This document shows positions 48,006-59,426 of a DNA stretch of 64,000 nucleotides, piece after piece. The notes beneath the pieces were generated by a model. The model worked only from the letters and a program-made list of their open reading frames with translations, did not search any database and was not told the origin of the DNA. The position numbers and the translations under genes are program-made. The first letter of the stretch is position 1, and each line of letters opens with the position of its first letter. The stretch comes from Gammaproteobacteria bacterium (GTDB lineage Bacteria; Pseudomonadota; Gammaproteobacteria; Xanthomonadales; Wenzhouxiangellaceae), in contig PWYW01000073.1 of NCBI GenBank assembly GCA_003567685.1, positions 1 through 64,000 of the forward strand, read 5' to 3'.

Positions 48006-48606
48006 GCCCTCACGCACTCGCGTGACGCGGCTGTCCCGGTCGCTCTTTCCGGCCGACACTCCCCCCGATCAGCTACCCCTGGATGGCTTCCGTCCGCACG
48101 GCAATCAGGCCTGGCGGCCCCGCCCATCCTCGGTTCTTGTGCCAATCATTCTGGCGCCTGAGCCTGCCCTGATCCTCACTGTCAGAAGCGGTTCGATGAG
48201 CAGTCATCCGGGACAGGTAGCGCTGCCCGGTGGCGGCGTTGATGCGGGGGATGCCTTTCCCGTGGGAACGGCCCTGAGAGAAGCCAGTGAAGAAACCGGT
48301 ATTGATGCTGATGCGGTCGAGGTGCTGGGCCTGATGCGACGGTTTGACACCATTACCGGGTATCGCATCGTACCGGTGGTCGGGGTCTTGCCTGTCTTGC
48401 CCACTCTTGAAGCCTGCCCGCGCGAGGTTTTGTCGATTTTCAGCGTGCCCCTCGAGCGCGCCCTGAACCCCGCCAGCTACCGTCGTCACCAAATTCGACA
48501 CAAGCAACGAGTCTATCCAGTCTGGTCCATGCAGAGCGAGCGATGGCCAATCTGGGGCGCCACGGCGGCTATTCTTGCCCATCTGGCCGAGCTCGCCGCT
48601 GAGTGA
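47995..48606 (+). CDS. CoA pyrophosphatase-like Nudix hydrolase, NudL type
   Basis: 203 aa. The Nudix box is LPGGGVDAGDAFPVGTALRE followed by ASEETGI. Asp replaces the first Glu, as in E. coli NudL (PGGAVDDTD). Likely splits CoA and derivatives into 3',5'-ADP and phosphopantetheine. ATG 47995 overlaps the DUF1289 gene. It converges on the antiporter gene with only 3 bp between stops. Confidence 0.88.
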   Translation: MGTEPSRTRVTRLSRSLFPADTPPDQLPLDGFRPHGNQAWRPRPSSVLVPIILAPEPALILTVRSGSMSSHPGQVALPGGGVDAGDAFPVGTALREASEETGIDADAVEVLGLMRRFDTITGYRIVPVVGVLPVLPTLEACPREVLSIFSVPLERALNPASYRRHQIRHKQRVYPVWSMQSERWPIWGATAAILAHLAELAAE

Positions 48607-48609
48607 AGC

Positions 48610-50085
48610 TCAGTCCTCCTCGCGGAGACCAAACATCAATTCAACGGCACGTTTGTCGTCCGGCTTGACCATGATGTGGATGTGGTCCTCGGCTTGCAGT
48701 TGAGTGGCCGGATCGGCAGGCATGGCTTCCTTGCCCCTGACCAGCAGAAGAATCGAGGCGCCGGCGGGCAACGGTACGCTGCTGATGTGCAGGCCAGTCA
48801 CCAGTGCCGCCTGCTCCAGTCGAAAGGAAATGATCTCGACCGGCAGCGATTCGATGGCGTTGACCTCGATCACGGGGCTTGGTCGTGGTTCACCCGCTCG
48901 TTCGACCTTGAATAGCTGAACTGCCCAGCGAATCGTGGCACCCGGAATCAGCGCATTGATAACGACGACAAAAAATACCAGGTGGAAGAGCGTACTGGCT
49001 CCCTCCACGCCGGCCAGCACCGGGTAGGTGGCCAGCAGGATGGGTACTGCGCCCCGCAGTCCGACCCAGGAAATGAAGCCGGACTCTGACCAGCGGTACC
49101 CGAAAGGCTTGAGGCATATCAGCACCATCACGGGGCGGGCCACCAGGGCCAGCGCCAGGGCGATCACCAGGCCGCGCCAGCCGGCCTCGGCCAGCATATG
49201 CGGTACCGCCAGCAGGCCTAGCACCAGGAACATCGAGATCTGGGCCAGCCAGGCCATGGCGTCGTGGACGCGGAGAATGCCGGAGCGATAGGGCAGGCGG
49301 CGGTTGCCCAGCATCAGCGCGGCGACGTATACCGCGAGAAACCCCGACCCCATGAACACCGTGGGCAAGCCGAAGGCCAGCAAGGCCAGAGCCAGAGTCA
49401 GGGCCGGATAAAGGCCGGCAGCCGGCACACGAATGTGGGCCAGCAGCTGGGTGCCCAGCCAGCCGATGGCCAGCCCGGCAGCCAGCCCCACCGCCAACTG
49501 AATCACGACCTCGGACAGGAAGACCAGGGGTGAGAAACTGTCGGTGCCCAGAAGTTGGGCGGTGAGGGTGATGGTCAGGATGACCGCCATTGGGTCGTTC
49601 AGGCCGGATTCGAGCTCCAGGGTGGCGCCAACCCGGCGCCGCAGTTGCACCCCCGACCCGCGCAGCGAGGAAAACACTGCGGCCGCATCGGTTGACGAGA
49701 CGATGGCGCCGAGCAGCATGGCTTCCATCCAGCTCAGGCCAAGCAGCCAGGCGCACAGTGCCACCAGTAGTGCCGTGCCCGCGACGGCCACCGTGGCCAA
49801 CAGCGAGGCCGGTGCCAGGTAGGCGCGAACCTGGCGGAAAGGGGTATTCAGTCCACCATCAAACAGGATGAGAACCAGGCCAACGGTGCCCAGCCGAAAA
49901 GCGAGCTCGAAATCAATGAAGTCTTCCGGCAGCCGCGAGCCCACGGCCAACCCCAGCAGCAGGAATACCAGCACCACTGGGATGCCGATCTTCTCCGACG
50001 GCCGGCTGAACAGCACGCTGAAGATCAGCAGCACACCGATGGCACTGACCAGCAGCGCCGTGGTGGTAGGTTCGCTGGCGAACAA
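48610..50085 (-). CDS. nhaP2: Potassium/proton antiporter, CPA1 NhaP2/CvrA type
   Basis: 491 aa. Twelve or so membrane helices with ion-site motifs LGAIVSSTDAAAVFS and LESGLNDPMAV. A C-terminal TrkA-C-like cytoplasmic domain (about residues 400-480, SVPLPAGASILLLVRG) is typical of NhaP2, which exchanges K+ for H+. TTG start, 5 bp after the PCuAC gene; no other start codon is available nearby. Confidence 0.92.
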   Translation of the reverse strand: MFASEPTTTALLVSAIGVLLIFSVLFSRPSEKIGIPVVLVFLLLGLAVGSRLPEDFIDFELAFRLGTVGLVLILFDGGLNTPFRQVRAYLAPASLLATVAVAGTALLVALCAWLLGLSWMEAMLLGAIVSSTDAAAVFSSLRGSGVQLRRRVGATLELESGLNDPMAVILTITLTAQLLGTDSFSPLVFLSEVVIQLAVGLAAGLAIGWLGTQLLAHIRVPAAGLYPALTLALALLAFGLPTVFMGSGFLAVYVAALMLGNRRLPYRSGILRVHDAMAWLAQISMFLVLGLLAVPHMLAEAGWRGLVIALALALVARPVMVLICLKPFGYRWSESGFISWVGLRGAVPILLATYPVLAGVEGASTLFHLVFFVVVINALIPGATIRWAVQLFKVERAGEPRPSPVIEVNAIESLPVEIISFRLEQAALVTGLHISSVPLPAGASILLLVRGKEAMPADPATQLQAEDHIHIMVKPDDKRAVELMFGLREED

Positions 50086-50090
50086 GGCGT

Positions 50091-50537
50091 TCAGCCTCCC
50101 GGGCGAGTCCGCGGCCGAACTTCGCTTTGTAACTTGATGCGTTCGCCATCGCCGGTAATCAATTCGATATCGAGCAGACTGCCGGCCGGATAATCGTCAA
50201 GCGGTTCAATCAGCATGATGTGCAGGCCGCCAGGTTCCAGCATTGCGGTCTGGCCTGCGGGTATGCGCAATTCCTCAAGCCGGCGCATGCGCATCACGCC
50301 GTCTTCCATCACCATGGTGTGGATTTCAACGTGGCCAAACTGCGGGCTTTCAGCATCGACCAGCACGATTTCGTCGGCCCGGTGGTTGTCGATTTGCATG
50401 AAACCGGCCATCATGCGCCCTGGCGGCGCTTCGGGGGTCCAGGGGTCGATGATTTCCACCTCGCCCGAGCTGGGCGAGCAGGCGGCCAACAGGACGGCCA
50501 GGGTGAGAAAAAACAGGAATCGTGTGATCGAGTGCAT
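50091..50537 (-). CDS. Periplasmic copper chaperone PCuA(C) family lipoprotein
   Basis: 148 aa. Signal sequence with lipobox LAAC near residue 18. Copper ligands of the family pattern are seen: His and Met in HVEIHTMVMEDGVMRM and HIM in GGLHIMLIEPL. It delivers Cu(I) to the CuA centre of cytochrome oxidase in known cases. ATG 50537 gives the lipoprotein signal. No Sco1 neighbour; the following gene is the K+/H+ antiporter. Confidence 0.88.
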   Translation of the reverse strand: MHSITRFLFFLTLAVLLAACSPSSGEVEIIDPWTPEAPPGRMMAGFMQIDNHRADEIVLVDAESPQFGHVEIHTMVMEDGVMRMRRLEELRIPAGQTAMLEPGGLHIMLIEPLDDYPAGSLLDIELITGDGERIKLQSEVRPRTRPGG

Positions 50538-50666
50538 GAGGTGACGGCTTGGGTAAGGGTGTATTGGTATTATGCCCGTTACTCCGTTGGCTAGCGCTTC
50601 AGCTGGCGTTTGCTGGAGGTCCTGCGTTGCCACTTTTTTTGTTTCCGGCTTTTCCAAGGATTGTTC

Positions 50667-51422
50667 ATGCTAGATATCATCGCTCACGACCACGGAATTC
50701 GTGAAATTCGTCTGGCCAGGCCGCCGGTCAATGCGTTGAATCCCGAATTGGTTTCCGCCCTTGACCAGGCACTGGTCAGTGCGTCGAATGACGGTGTGCA
50801 GGCGGCGATTCTGTCCGGCAGTCCCGGCCTGTTCTCGGCCGGCCTGGATGTGCCCGAGCTTTTGCGGCTTGACCGCGATGGCATGCACGATTTCTGGAAG
50901 CGCTTTTTCGGCTTGCTGGCCACCATCGCGTGCAGCCCCGTGCCCATTGTCGCGGCTTCCACAGGCCACAGCCCGGCCGGTGGCACGGTCCTGGCGCTGT
51001 TTGCTGACTACCGTGTTCAGGCCGAGGGTGATTACAAACTGGGCCTGAATGAGGTGCAGGTTGGTCTGGTCATTCCGCCGGTCATTCATCATGCGCTGGT
51101 TCGATTGATTGGCGTCTATCCGGCCGAACGGCACCTGGTTGCCGGCCAGATGATTCCTGCCAGCGAGGCCCTTGCCATCGGCCTGGTCGACGAGCTCGCC
51201 GCGGCCGATCAGGTGGTGGAGCACGCCCTGACCTGGTGCCAGCGCCACCTGGCAATGCCGCGTGAGGCGCTGCTGGCTACCCGACATCTGTGCCGGGCCG
51301 ACCTGGTCGATTTGTTTCGCGACCCGGACGCGCTGGACGTCGATGGATTTGTCGAGGGCTGGTTCTCGGAATCGACCCAGCGCACATTGACCCAACTGGT
51401 GGAGCGGCTCAAAAAGGCCTGA
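50667..51422 (+). CDS. Delta3,Delta2-enoyl-CoA isomerase-like crotonase
   Basis: 251 aa. The crotonase fold shows FSAGLDVPEL and TGHSPAGGTVLALFADYRV. The pattern LGLNEVQVGLVIPP is close to GLNETQLGI of mitochondrial enoyl-CoA isomerase (ECI1), where that Glu shifts the double bond. The second hydratase Glu is absent (AGGTVLAL where hydratases have GGGxELAL), so isomerase rather than hydratase is favoured. ATG 50667 has AAGGA upstream. Needed for oxidation of unsaturated fatty acids. Confidence 0.85.
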   Translation: MLDIIAHDHGIREIRLARPPVNALNPELVSALDQALVSASNDGVQAAILSGSPGLFSAGLDVPELLRLDRDGMHDFWKRFFGLLATIACSPVPIVAASTGHSPAGGTVLALFADYRVQAEGDYKLGLNEVQVGLVIPPVIHHALVRLIGVYPAERHLVAGQMIPASEALAIGLVDELAAADQVVEHALTWCQRHLAMPREALLATRHLCRADLVDLFRDPDALDVDGFVEGWFSESTQRTLTQLVERLKKA

Positions 51423-51425
51423 GGC

Positions 51426-51827
51426 TCATCGCGCCAGTTCACGTATGGGCACTGGCAAAGGCACCGGCTCGCCACTTCTCTTGTCGATCCAGACCAGAAT
51501 GGTGCTGGCGTCGGCGTGCAGCTCGGTGGCTCGGCCGTCCCGGTCAAGAGCGTGAATTTCGTGCTCCAGCTTGATGCTCGAGCGCCCCGGAGACAGTGGT
51601 TGGGTCGAGATTCTCAAGCGTGCCGGCCAGTGCACCGGGCGACGGTAGTTGATCGTTAGATTCGCCACAACCGGCCCGGTCTCGTCGGATTGCCAGCGAC
51701 TGGGCACTGATTCCATCCATTGCGCTCGGCACTCTTCGATGAAGCGCAGGTAGGCAACATTGCTGACATGGTTGAAGGCATCCATGTCGCCCCAGCGAAC
51801 AGGTAGCTCGATGAAAAATTCGGCCAT
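51426..51827 (-). CDS. Acyl-CoA thioesterase, 4HBT hot-dog fold
   Basis: 133 aa. RWGDMDAFNHVSNVAYLRFIEECR carries the catalytic Asp of the YbgC/FadM branch. Likely hydrolyses acyl-CoA or 4-hydroxybenzoyl-type thioesters; substrate unknown. Its stop faces the isomerase gene stop 3 bp away. Confidence 0.9.
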   Translation of the reverse strand: MAEFFIELPVRWGDMDAFNHVSNVAYLRFIEECRAQWMESVPSRWQSDETGPVVANLTINYRRPVHWPARLRISTQPLSPGRSSIKLEHEIHALDRDGRATELHADASTILVWIDKRSGEPVPLPVPIRELAR

Positions 51828-51877
51828 AGTGAAATCCCGATGGAAACTGACCGGCAGCTTACCCGGGTTGCGCCGCT

Positions 51878-52462
51878 GTGGGTGACCCGGCCACGCCGCC
51901 GGCGTTGAAATTGTCGCTGGGCAGCCTGATCGGGTTCCAGTTGGGGCTGGGCGTGGTGGCGGTTGTCTTGTCGTTGGGTTTTGGGCTCACCCCCTGGAAA
52001 CAGCTGACCCTGTCGGTGGAGGCGGTCTGGATGAGCCTGCTGGCCACGGCCGTCATGCTGCTGACAGGCGTTTGGATGGAGCGCCAGCAGTGGGCCTGGT
52101 GGAAAACACTGCAGGAAATCCTTGAGAAGCAGTTGATCCCGGCGCTGGCAGCGATGCCCGCGGGCGCTTTGTTCCTGATTGCCCTGTCGGCCGGCGTGTT
52201 CGAGGAGTTGTTGTTTCGCGGTGTCATCCAGGCGGGTCTGAGCGGCCCGTTGGGGGAGTGGCCAGCGCTGCTGCTGGCCTCACTGCTTTTCGGTCTGGCT
52301 CACGCGATGAGCCGCGCCTATTTCCTGGTTGCCACCCTGATGGGCGTATACCTGGGCTGGTTGTTCATGATCACCGGCAACCTGCTGATTCCCATCATTA
52401 TTCACTTTCTTTACGACTGGGCGGTACTCCACTATTACGTGCGACGTCATCGTCGCGGTTGA
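51878..52462 (+). CDS. CPBP family intramembrane metalloprotease
   Basis: 194 aa with several membrane helices and the CPBP/Abi motifs: FEELLFRG, LFGLAHAM and HFLYDW, which carry the catalytic Glu and metal His residues. GTG 51878 start. Members process prenylated or bacteriocin-related peptides; the substrate here is unknown. Its TGA abuts the uvrA stop on the other strand, the two forming TGATCA. Confidence 0.87.
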   Translation: MGDPATPPALKLSLGSLIGFQLGLGVVAVVLSLGFGLTPWKQLTLSVEAVWMSLLATAVMLLTGVWMERQQWAWWKTLQEILEKQLIPALAAMPAGALFLIALSAGVFEELLFRGVIQAGLSGPLGEWPALLLASLLFGLAHAMSRAYFLVATLMGVYLGWLFMITGNLLIPIIIHFLYDWAVLHYYVRRHRRG

Positions 52463-55330
52463 TCAGGCCCGCTTGCGCCGCCTCGGCTTGATATTCAGCA
52501 TCGGTGCCAGGTACTGGCCGGTCCACGACCCCTTGGTCCCGGCAATAGTTTCCGGGGTGCCGGTGGCAATGATCTGGCCGCCGCCATCGCCGCCTTCCGG
52601 CCCGAGGTCAATGATCCAGTCGGCGGTCTTGATTACGTCCAGATTGTGCTCGATGACGACCACGGTATTGCCCTCGTCTCGCAGGCGATGCAGGACCTTC
52701 AAGAGCTGCGCGATGTCGTGGAAATGCAGCCCGGTGGTGGGTTCGTCCAGAATGTACAGGGTGTTGCCGGTATCGCGTTTGGACAACTCACGCGCCAGCT
52801 TGATGCGCTGGGCTTCGCCGCCTGACAGCGTGGTCGCGCTCTGACCCAGCGTGATGTAGCTTAGCCCCACATCCATCATGGTCTGCAGCTTGCGCGCCAC
52901 CACCGGCACCGGCGCGAAGAATTCCAGCGCGTCTTCCACTGTCATTTCAAGCACTTCGTGGATGTTCTTGCCCTTGTAGCCAACGGTCAGCGTTTCCCGG
53001 TTGTAACGTTTGCCGTGGCAAACATCGCAAGGCACAAAGATGTCCGGCAGGAAATGCATTTCTACCCGGATCATGCCGTCGCCCTGACAGGCCTCGCAGC
53101 GGCCACCCTTGACGTTGAAGGAGAAGCGCCCGGGCTTGTAGCCGCGCGCTCGAGCTTCCTGGGTGCCGGCAAACAGTTCTCGAATGGGTGTGAACAAGCC
53201 GGTATAAGTGGCTGGGTTGGAGCGTGGTGTGCGGCCAATCGGGCTCTGGTCGATGTCAACGACCTTGTCGAACAGTTCCAGGCCCTTGACCCTCTCATAG
53301 GGCGCCGGGTTCTCCGCGGCCCCGTTCAGTTCCCGGGCCAGCAAGCGGTAGAGCGTGTCGTTGATCAGCGTGGACTTGCCCGAACCGGATACTCCGGTAA
53401 CACAGACAAAAAGCCCGGCCGGTATTTCCAGATCGACGCCCTTCAGGTTGTTGCCGCGAGCGCCACTCAATGAAAGGGTCCGCTTGCGGTCGGGCTTGGT
53501 CCTCGGGGCGGGTATCTCGATGCGCTGGCGGCCAGAGAGGTAGTCTGCGGTGATCGAACCCTGGCACTCAAGCAGTGCCTTGGGCGCGCCGCTGAAGACG
53601 ATGTTTCCGCCGTGTACGCCCGGGCCGGGGCCAATATCGACGACGTGATCGGCAGCCCGGATGGCGTCCTCGTCATGCTCCACAACAATCACGGTGTTGC
53701 CCAGATCGCGCAGGCGGGTCAGGGTTTCCAGCAGCCGGTCGTTATCGCGCTGGTGCAGACCAATCGAGGGCTCATCCAGCACATACATCACTCCAACCAG
53801 GCCGGCGCCAATCTGGCTGGCCAGGCGGATCCGCTGGGCTTCGCCACCCGACAGCGTATCGGCCTGCCGGTCGAGGGTCAGGTAGTCAAGGCCCACATTG
53901 ACCAGGAATGACAGGCGCTCACGAACTTCCTTCAGAATCTTGGCGGCGATTTCACCGCGCCAGCCGGGTAGCTCCAACGCCTCGAAGAAGTCCAGGCATC
54001 GCTGTACTGACCAGCTTGAAATTGTCGGCAGGTTATGGCCACCAATAAAGACGTTGCGTGCAGCGGCGTTCAGTCGCTGGCCATGGCAGGCAGGGCAGGG
54101 CTGGGACGAGATATAGCGCGAGAGCTCCTCCCGTACGATGCGCGAGTCGGTCTCGCGATAACGCTTTTCCAGGTTGGGAATGATGCCGACGAAGGGATGC
54201 TTGCGGGTCTGGCCGCCGCGCTCTGACAGATAGCGGAAGGCGATGGCCTCCTTGCCGCTGCCGTGCAGGAGGATGTCCTGGATCTTCTCTGGCAGGTCTT
54301 CGAACGGCGTTTCGATGTCGAAGTCGTAGTGGCGTGACAGCGACTGGATCAGCTGGAAATAATAGGCATTGCGCCGATCCCATCCGCGGATGGCCCCGCC
54401 AGCCAGCGACAAGGCGCGATTGGCAACCACGCGATCGGGATCGAAAAACTGGGTAACCCCCAACCCGTCGCAGGTTTCGCACGCCCCGTTCGGGTTGTTG
54501 AAAGAAAACATCCGCGGTTCGAGCTCGGCCAGCGAATAGTCGCAAACCGGGCAGGCAAAGCGCGAGGAAAACAGCAGTTCGGCACCGTCGTCGTCCATCG
54601 GAGCGATAACGGCCAGACCGTCGGCTATTCGCAAGGCGGTCTCGAAGCTTTCCGCCAGGCGTTGGGCCATCGCCTCGATGGTCTCATCGTCGGCCCGCCT
54701 GACCTTGAATCGATCGACCACAGCTTCGATCGTGTGTTTTTTGCGCAGTGCGAGGACCGGCAGGTCGTCGTCAAGATCGATCACCTCGCCGTTCACCCTG
54801 GCTCTGACAAATCCCTGGGAGCGGAGGTTCTGGAGGAGTTGAAGGTGTTCGCCCTTGCGGTTGCGAACCACCGGTGCCAGCAGCATCAGTTTGCTGCCTT
54901 CTTCCTGGCCAAGCACCGTGTCGACCATTTGCGAGACAGTCTGGGCGGCCAGCTCCTCGCCGTGCTCGGGGCAGCGCGGTGTGCCGACGCGGGCGAACAT
55001 CAGGCGCAGGTAGTCATGAATTTCGGTGACCGTGCCAACCGTCGAGCGCGGATTGTGGCTGGCCGCCTTCTGTTCGATCGAGATGGCCGGCGACAGGCCT
55101 TCGATATGGTCGACGTCCGGTTTTTCCATCATCGACAGGAATTGACGGGCATAAGCCGAGAGCGATTCGACGTAACGACGCTGGCCCTCGGCGTAAATGG
55201 TGTCGAAGGCCAGCGAGGATTTTCCGGAGCCGGAAAGACCGGTAAAGACGATCAGCTTGTCGCGGGGCAGATCAAGATCAACGTTGTCGAGGTTATGAGT
55301 TCTTGCTCCGCGGACCAGAATTTTGTCCAT
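52463..55330 (-). CDS. uvrA: Excinuclease ABC subunit A
   Basis: DNA-damage recognition ATPase of nucleotide excision repair (955 aa). Two ABC modules: Walker [15 protein letters not shown] and [15 protein letters not shown], signatures [14 protein letters not shown] and [14 protein letters not shown]. Zinc-finger Cys pairs are seen in [22 protein letters not shown] and [11 protein letters not shown] 55330 matches the E. coli start MDKI; a TTG three codons upstream is less likely. Probably its own transcription unit. Confidence 0.97.
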   Translation of the reverse strand: MDKILVRGARTHNLDNVDLDLPRDKLIVFTGLSGSGKSSLAFDTIYAEGQRRYVESLSAYARQFLSMMEKPDVDHIEGLSPAISIEQKAASHNPRSTVGTVTEIHDYLRLMFARVGTPRCPEHGEELAAQTVSQMVDTVLGQEEGSKLMLLAPVVRNRKGEHLQLLQNLRSQGFVRARVNGEVIDLDDDLPVLALRKKHTIEAVVDRFKVRRADDETIEAMAQRLAESFETALRIADGLAVIAPMDDDGAELLFSSRFACPVCDYSLAELEPRMFSFNNPNGACETCDGLGVTQFFDPDRVVANRALSLAGGAIRGWDRRNAYYFQLIQSLSRHYDFDIETPFEDLPEKIQDILLHGSGKEAIAFRYLSERGGQTRKHPFVGIIPNLEKRYRETDSRIVREELSRYISSQPCPACHGQRLNAAARNVFIGGHNLPTISSWSVQRCLDFFEALELPGWRGEIAAKILKEVRERLSFLVNVGLDYLTLDRQADTLSGGEAQRIRLASQIGAGLVGVMYVLDEPSIGLHQRDNDRLLETLTRLRDLGNTVIVVEHDEDAIRAADHVVDIGPGPGVHGGNIVFSGAPKALLECQGSITADYLSGRQRIEIPAPRTKPDRKRTLSLSGARGNNLKGVDLEIPAGLFVCVTGVSGSGKSTLINDTLYRLLARELNGAAENPAPYERVKGLELFDKVVDIDQSPIGRTPRSNPATYTGLFTPIRELFAGTQEARARGYKPGRFSFNVKGGRCEACQGDGMIRVEMHFLPDIFVPCDVCHGKRYNRETLTVGYKGKNIHEVLEMTVEDALEFFAPVPVVARKLQTMMDVGLSYITLGQSATTLSGGEAQRIKLARELSKRDTGNTLYILDEPTTGLHFHDIAQLLKVLHRLRDEGNTVVVIEHNLDVIKTADWIIDLGPEGGDGGGQIIATGTPETIAGTKGSWTGQYLAPMLNIKPRRRKRA

Positions 55331-55359
55331 GCCAATCAATTTCCGGTAAACAATCGGCT

Positions 55360-55389
55360 ATTATCTCCCGGCGGGTGAAGGCTGCGCAA
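55360..55389 (-). promoter_or_regulatory. Putative uvrA promoter
   Basis: Minus strand TTGCGC (55389-55384), 18 bp, GATAAT (55365-55360), about 30 bp before the uvrA ATG. No LexA-like palindrome was recognised. Confidence 0.4.
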
Positions 55390-55458
55390 AGCGTTAGCCC
55401 TTTCGATATGCCCGATCAGGCGGGGCGCGCGAAATACCCGGTTTTCGACCGTTTGGAC

Positions 55459-55487
55459 TTGACCGCAGGGCGCCCAGCCGGTAACAT
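55459..55487 (+). promoter_or_regulatory. Sigma-70 promoter of rplU-rpmA
   Basis: TTGACC (55459-55464), 17 bp, TAACAT (55482-55487), 39 bp before the rplU ATG. Strong consensus fit, as expected for ribosomal protein genes. Confidence 0.7.
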
Positions 55488-55526
55488 CCTCGCTCTTTGC
55501 TGAAGCACTTTTCTGGAGCAAGCCAC

Positions 55527-55838
55527 ATGTACGCGGTATTTACCACCGGCGGCAAACAATATCGGGCCTCGGAGGGCGAAGTCGTCCGGGTCGAGAAACT
55601 GGAAGCCGAAAAAGGCGCCACCATTGAACTGGACCAGGTCCTGATGGTTGGCGAAGGCGAGGATGTTCGCATTGGCACGCCCACCGTCGAAGGTGGCAAG
55701 GTCACTGCTGAAGTGGTCGATCACGGCCGCGGCGAAAAGATTCGGATCATCAAGTTCCGTCGTCGCAAGCACCACATGAAGCAGATGGGCCACCGCCAGT
55801 ACTACACCGAAATCAAGATCACTGGAATCGAGGGCTAA
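55527..55838 (+). CDS. rplU: 50S ribosomal protein L21
   Basis: 103 aa, full length. [13 protein letters not shown] at the start and [23 protein letters not shown] near the end (given as two halves: the basic block then the QMGHRQ block) are the family hallmarks. ATG 55527 with GGAG upstream. Co-transcribed with rpmA 4 bp later. Confidence 0.98.
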   Translation: MYAVFTTGGKQYRASEGEVVRVEKLEAEKGATIELDQVLMVGEGEDVRIGTPTVEGGKVTAEVVDHGRGEKIRIIKFRRRKHHMKQMGHRQYYTEIKITGIEG

Positions 55839-55842
55839 TACG

Positions 55843-56103
55843 ATGGCTCATAAGAAAGCAGGCGGCTCCACACGTAACGGCCGCGACTCAAACCCGAAGT
55901 ACCTTGGCGTCAAGCGCTACGGCGGCGAGCACGTGCTGGCTGGCAACATTCTGGTTCGTCAGCGCGGGACTCGTTTCCACGCCGGCACCAACGTCAGCGT
56001 TGGTCGAGACCATACACTGTTTGCCCTTGCCGAGGGCCGGGTGGTGTTTGAAGAACGTGGCAAACCGCTGCGCAAGTACGTATCGGTTCAGCCGGTCGAC
56101 TGA
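55843..56103 (+). CDS. rpmA: 50S ribosomal protein L27
   Basis: 86 aa. [17 protein letters not shown]-terminus reaches into the peptidyl-transferase centre; [11 protein letters not shown] and [10 protein letters not shown] follow. No N-terminal extension, so no Prp-type processing. Followed by a terminator and then obg. Confidence 0.98.
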   Translation: MAHKKAGGSTRNGRDSNPKYLGVKRYGGEHVLAGNILVRQRGTRFHAGTNVSVGRDHTLFALAEGRVVFEERGKPLRKYVSVQPVD

Positions 56104-56131
56104 CCGGTCAACCTGAACTGCCGACGCTTGG

Positions 56132-56161
56132 AAAGGCCCCGCCCGCTGGTGGGGCTTTTTC
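56132..56161 (+). terminator. Rho-independent terminator after rpmA
   Basis: GCCCC (56136-56140) pairs with GGGGC (56151-56155), AAA before it pairs with the first T residues, and a T-run follows. It is 30 bp past the rpmA stop and before obg, so obg needs read-through or its own start. Confidence 0.75.
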
Positions 56162-56197
56162 GTTTTTGCCGATATCATTACCGAATGCTGAAGGTAG

Positions 56198-57292
<1,095 letters not shown>

Positions 57293-57324
57293 TCCGGCAA
57301 TGACTGCCACACGACGGCCTATTG

Positions 57325-59424
57325 ATGACTGACGCAGACGACAAAACCAACGAACAAGAATCCTCCACGCCCGCCTTCGCCGAGCTTGGCCTGCCTGATC
57401 CGCTGCTGAAAGCGCTGAACAAGCTGGGCTACGAGGCGCCATCGCCTATCCAGGCGGCCACCATTCCGGCCCTGCTGGCCGGTCGCGATGTACTCGGCCA
57501 GGCCCAAACCGGTACCGGCAAGACCGCGGCGTTTGCACTGCCGGTACTGGCCGGCCTGAAGCGCGAGGCAGCTCGGCCCCAGGCACTGGTGCTGGCGCCA
57601 ACCCGCGAGCTGGCCATCCAGGTGGCCGAAGCCTTTCAGCGCTACGCCGAGAATATTCCCGGTTTCCACGTTCTGCCGATTTATGGCGGCCAGGCCTACG
57701 GGCCGCAACTGGCCGGACTTCGTCGCGGCGCCGACGTGGTCGTGGGTACGCCCGGTCGCATCATGGATCACCTCGACAAGGGCACGCTCGACCTGGGCTC
57801 GCTTCGCACCCTGGTGCTGGACGAGGCCGACGAGATGCTGCGCATGGGCTTTATCGACGACGTCGAGCGAGTGCTTAGCCTGATGCCCTCGGACTGCCAG
57901 ATTGCCTTGTTCTCGGCGACCATGCCACCGGCCATCCGGCGCATTGCCCAGCAGCACCTGAAAGACCCCGAGGAAGTCACCATCCGGTCGAAGACAACCA
58001 CCGCGGCGACCATTCGCCAGCGGTACTGGCTGGTCAGCGGCCTGCACAAGCTGGATGCGCTGACCCGCATTCTCGAAGTCGAGGATTTCGACGCGATGAT
58101 TGTTTTCGCCCGGACCCGACTGGCTACCGAGGACCTGGCCACCCGGCTCAGCGCCCGTGGCTTCTCGGCCGCCGCGCTCAACGGCGACGTGCCCCAGAAG
58201 CAGCGCGAACAGTTCGTCGACCAGCTCAAAAAGGGCGAGCTCGATATTCTGGTTGCCACCGATGTGGCCGCTCGCGGCCTTGATGTCGAACGCATCAGCC
58301 ACGTGGTCAATTACGACATACCCTACGACACCGAAGCCTATGTCCACCGTATCGGACGGACGGGTCGGGCAGGGCGCTCCGGTGAGGCCATCCTGTTTGT
58401 TGCCCCGCGTGAGCGCGGCATGCTCAAGGCCATCGAACGGGCCACCCGCCAGCCGATCGAAGCGATGGGCGTGCCATCCGTGGCCGACGTCAACGAGCAG
58501 CGCGTCACCCGCTTCAAGGCGGCCGTGGTCAACGCGCTGGAAACCGAAGATCTGGCCATCTACCGTGACGTGGTCGACGCCTGCCAGGCCGAGACCGGTG
58601 CGGAAATGGCCGACATTGCCGCCGCCCTGGCCCGCCTGATGCGCGGCGGTGATGAATTGCTGCTGAGCGAGCGCGAGCCGTCGCCGGCCCGACGTGAGTT
58701 TCGCGATCGACCCGAACGCGGGGAACGTCGCGAACGGCCGGAACGTGGTGAGCGTCCGCCCCGTGCGCCGCGCGGTCCGGTCGACGACAGCGACAAGCGT
58801 AGCTACCGTATCGAAGTCGGTCACGTTCATGGAGTGCGTCCGGGCAATATCGTGGGCGCCATCGCCAACGAAGGCGGGCTGGGCTCTGGTCAGATCGGGC
58901 GGGTGAGCATCCAGCAGAACTTCAGTATTGTCGACCTGCCGGCGGATCTTTCCCCGCAGGTTCTGGAACACCTTGGAAAAGTGCGCGTGGCCGGCCAGGC
59001 CCTGAGGATCCAGCCGGATCGCGGCCCTGGTGGGCGTCCTTCACATGGTGCCGACCGCGACCATGGACGCCCGCCGCGCCGCGAGCATGCCGGTGAGCGC
59101 AAGGGGCCGCCGCGTCGCGACTTCCGCAACGATGGCGGCGATAGTCCACCTCGTCCACTACGGCGCAGCGATGATCGACCGCGCCCGGCTTCTGGCCGCG
59201 ATGGCGAACGCCCGCGAAAGGGCCCGCCTTCACGGGACGCTGGCTACAACAAACCGCGTACCGGTTCCGGCTCCAAGCCGCCTCGAAAAGGCCAAGGCGA
59301 CGATTCGAAAGCCGGGCAGAGCGATACCGGCGGCGAGCAGCCTCCTCGCAAACGTCCCGTCCAGACCCGTGCCGAGCGCAAGGCCGGCCACGGCACCCGC
59401 CGCCAGCGCCCGGTCCGCAAGTAG
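57325..59424 (+). CDS. deaD: DEAD-box RNA helicase, DeaD/CsdA type
   Basis: 699 aa ATP-dependent RNA helicase for ribosome assembly and cold adaptation. Q-motif PSPIQAATIP, motif I AQTGTGKTAAF, DEAD box in VLDEADEML, SAT in LFSATMPP, motif VI HRIGRTGRAGR. A DbpA-type RNA-binding domain follows at about residues 490-570 (YRIEVGHVHGVRPGNIVGAI), then a 120-residue Arg/Gly/Pro-rich basic tail. ATG 57325 is preferred over TTG 57322. Its stop lies 2 bp from the convergent kinase gene stop. Confidence 0.94.
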   Translation: MTDADDKTNEQESSTPAFAELGLPDPLLKALNKLGYEAPSPIQAATIPALLAGRDVLGQAQTGTGKTAAFALPVLAGLKREAARPQALVLAPTRELAIQVAEAFQRYAENIPGFHVLPIYGGQAYGPQLAGLRRGADVVVGTPGRIMDHLDKGTLDLGSLRTLVLDEADEMLRMGFIDDVERVLSLMPSDCQIALFSATMPPAIRRIAQQHLKDPEEVTIRSKTTTAATIRQRYWLVSGLHKLDALTRILEVEDFDAMIVFARTRLATEDLATRLSARGFSAAALNGDVPQKQREQFVDQLKKGELDILVATDVAARGLDVERISHVVNYDIPYDTEAYVHRIGRTGRAGRSGEAILFVAPRERGMLKAIERATRQPIEAMGVPSVADVNEQRVTRFKAAVVNALETEDLAIYRDVVDACQAETGAEMADIAAALARLMRGGDELLLSEREPSPARREFRDRPERGERRERPERGERPPRAPRGPVDDSDKRSYRIEVGHVHGVRPGNIVGAIANEGGLGSGQIGRVSIQQNFSIVDLPADLSPQVLEHLGKVRVAGQALRIQPDRGPGGRPSHGADRDHGRPPRREHAGERKGPPRRDFRNDGGDSPPRPLRRSDDRPRPASGRDGERPRKGPPSRDAGYNKPRTGSGSKPPRKGQGDDSKAGQSDTGGEQPPRKRPVQTRAERKAGHGTRRQRPVRK

Positions 59425-59426
59425 TT

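Noticed and set aside
57319-58971. Open frame of 550 codons on the minus strand
   Set aside because: Antisense shadow of the DEAD-box helicase gene, whose motifs are all intact on the plus strand.
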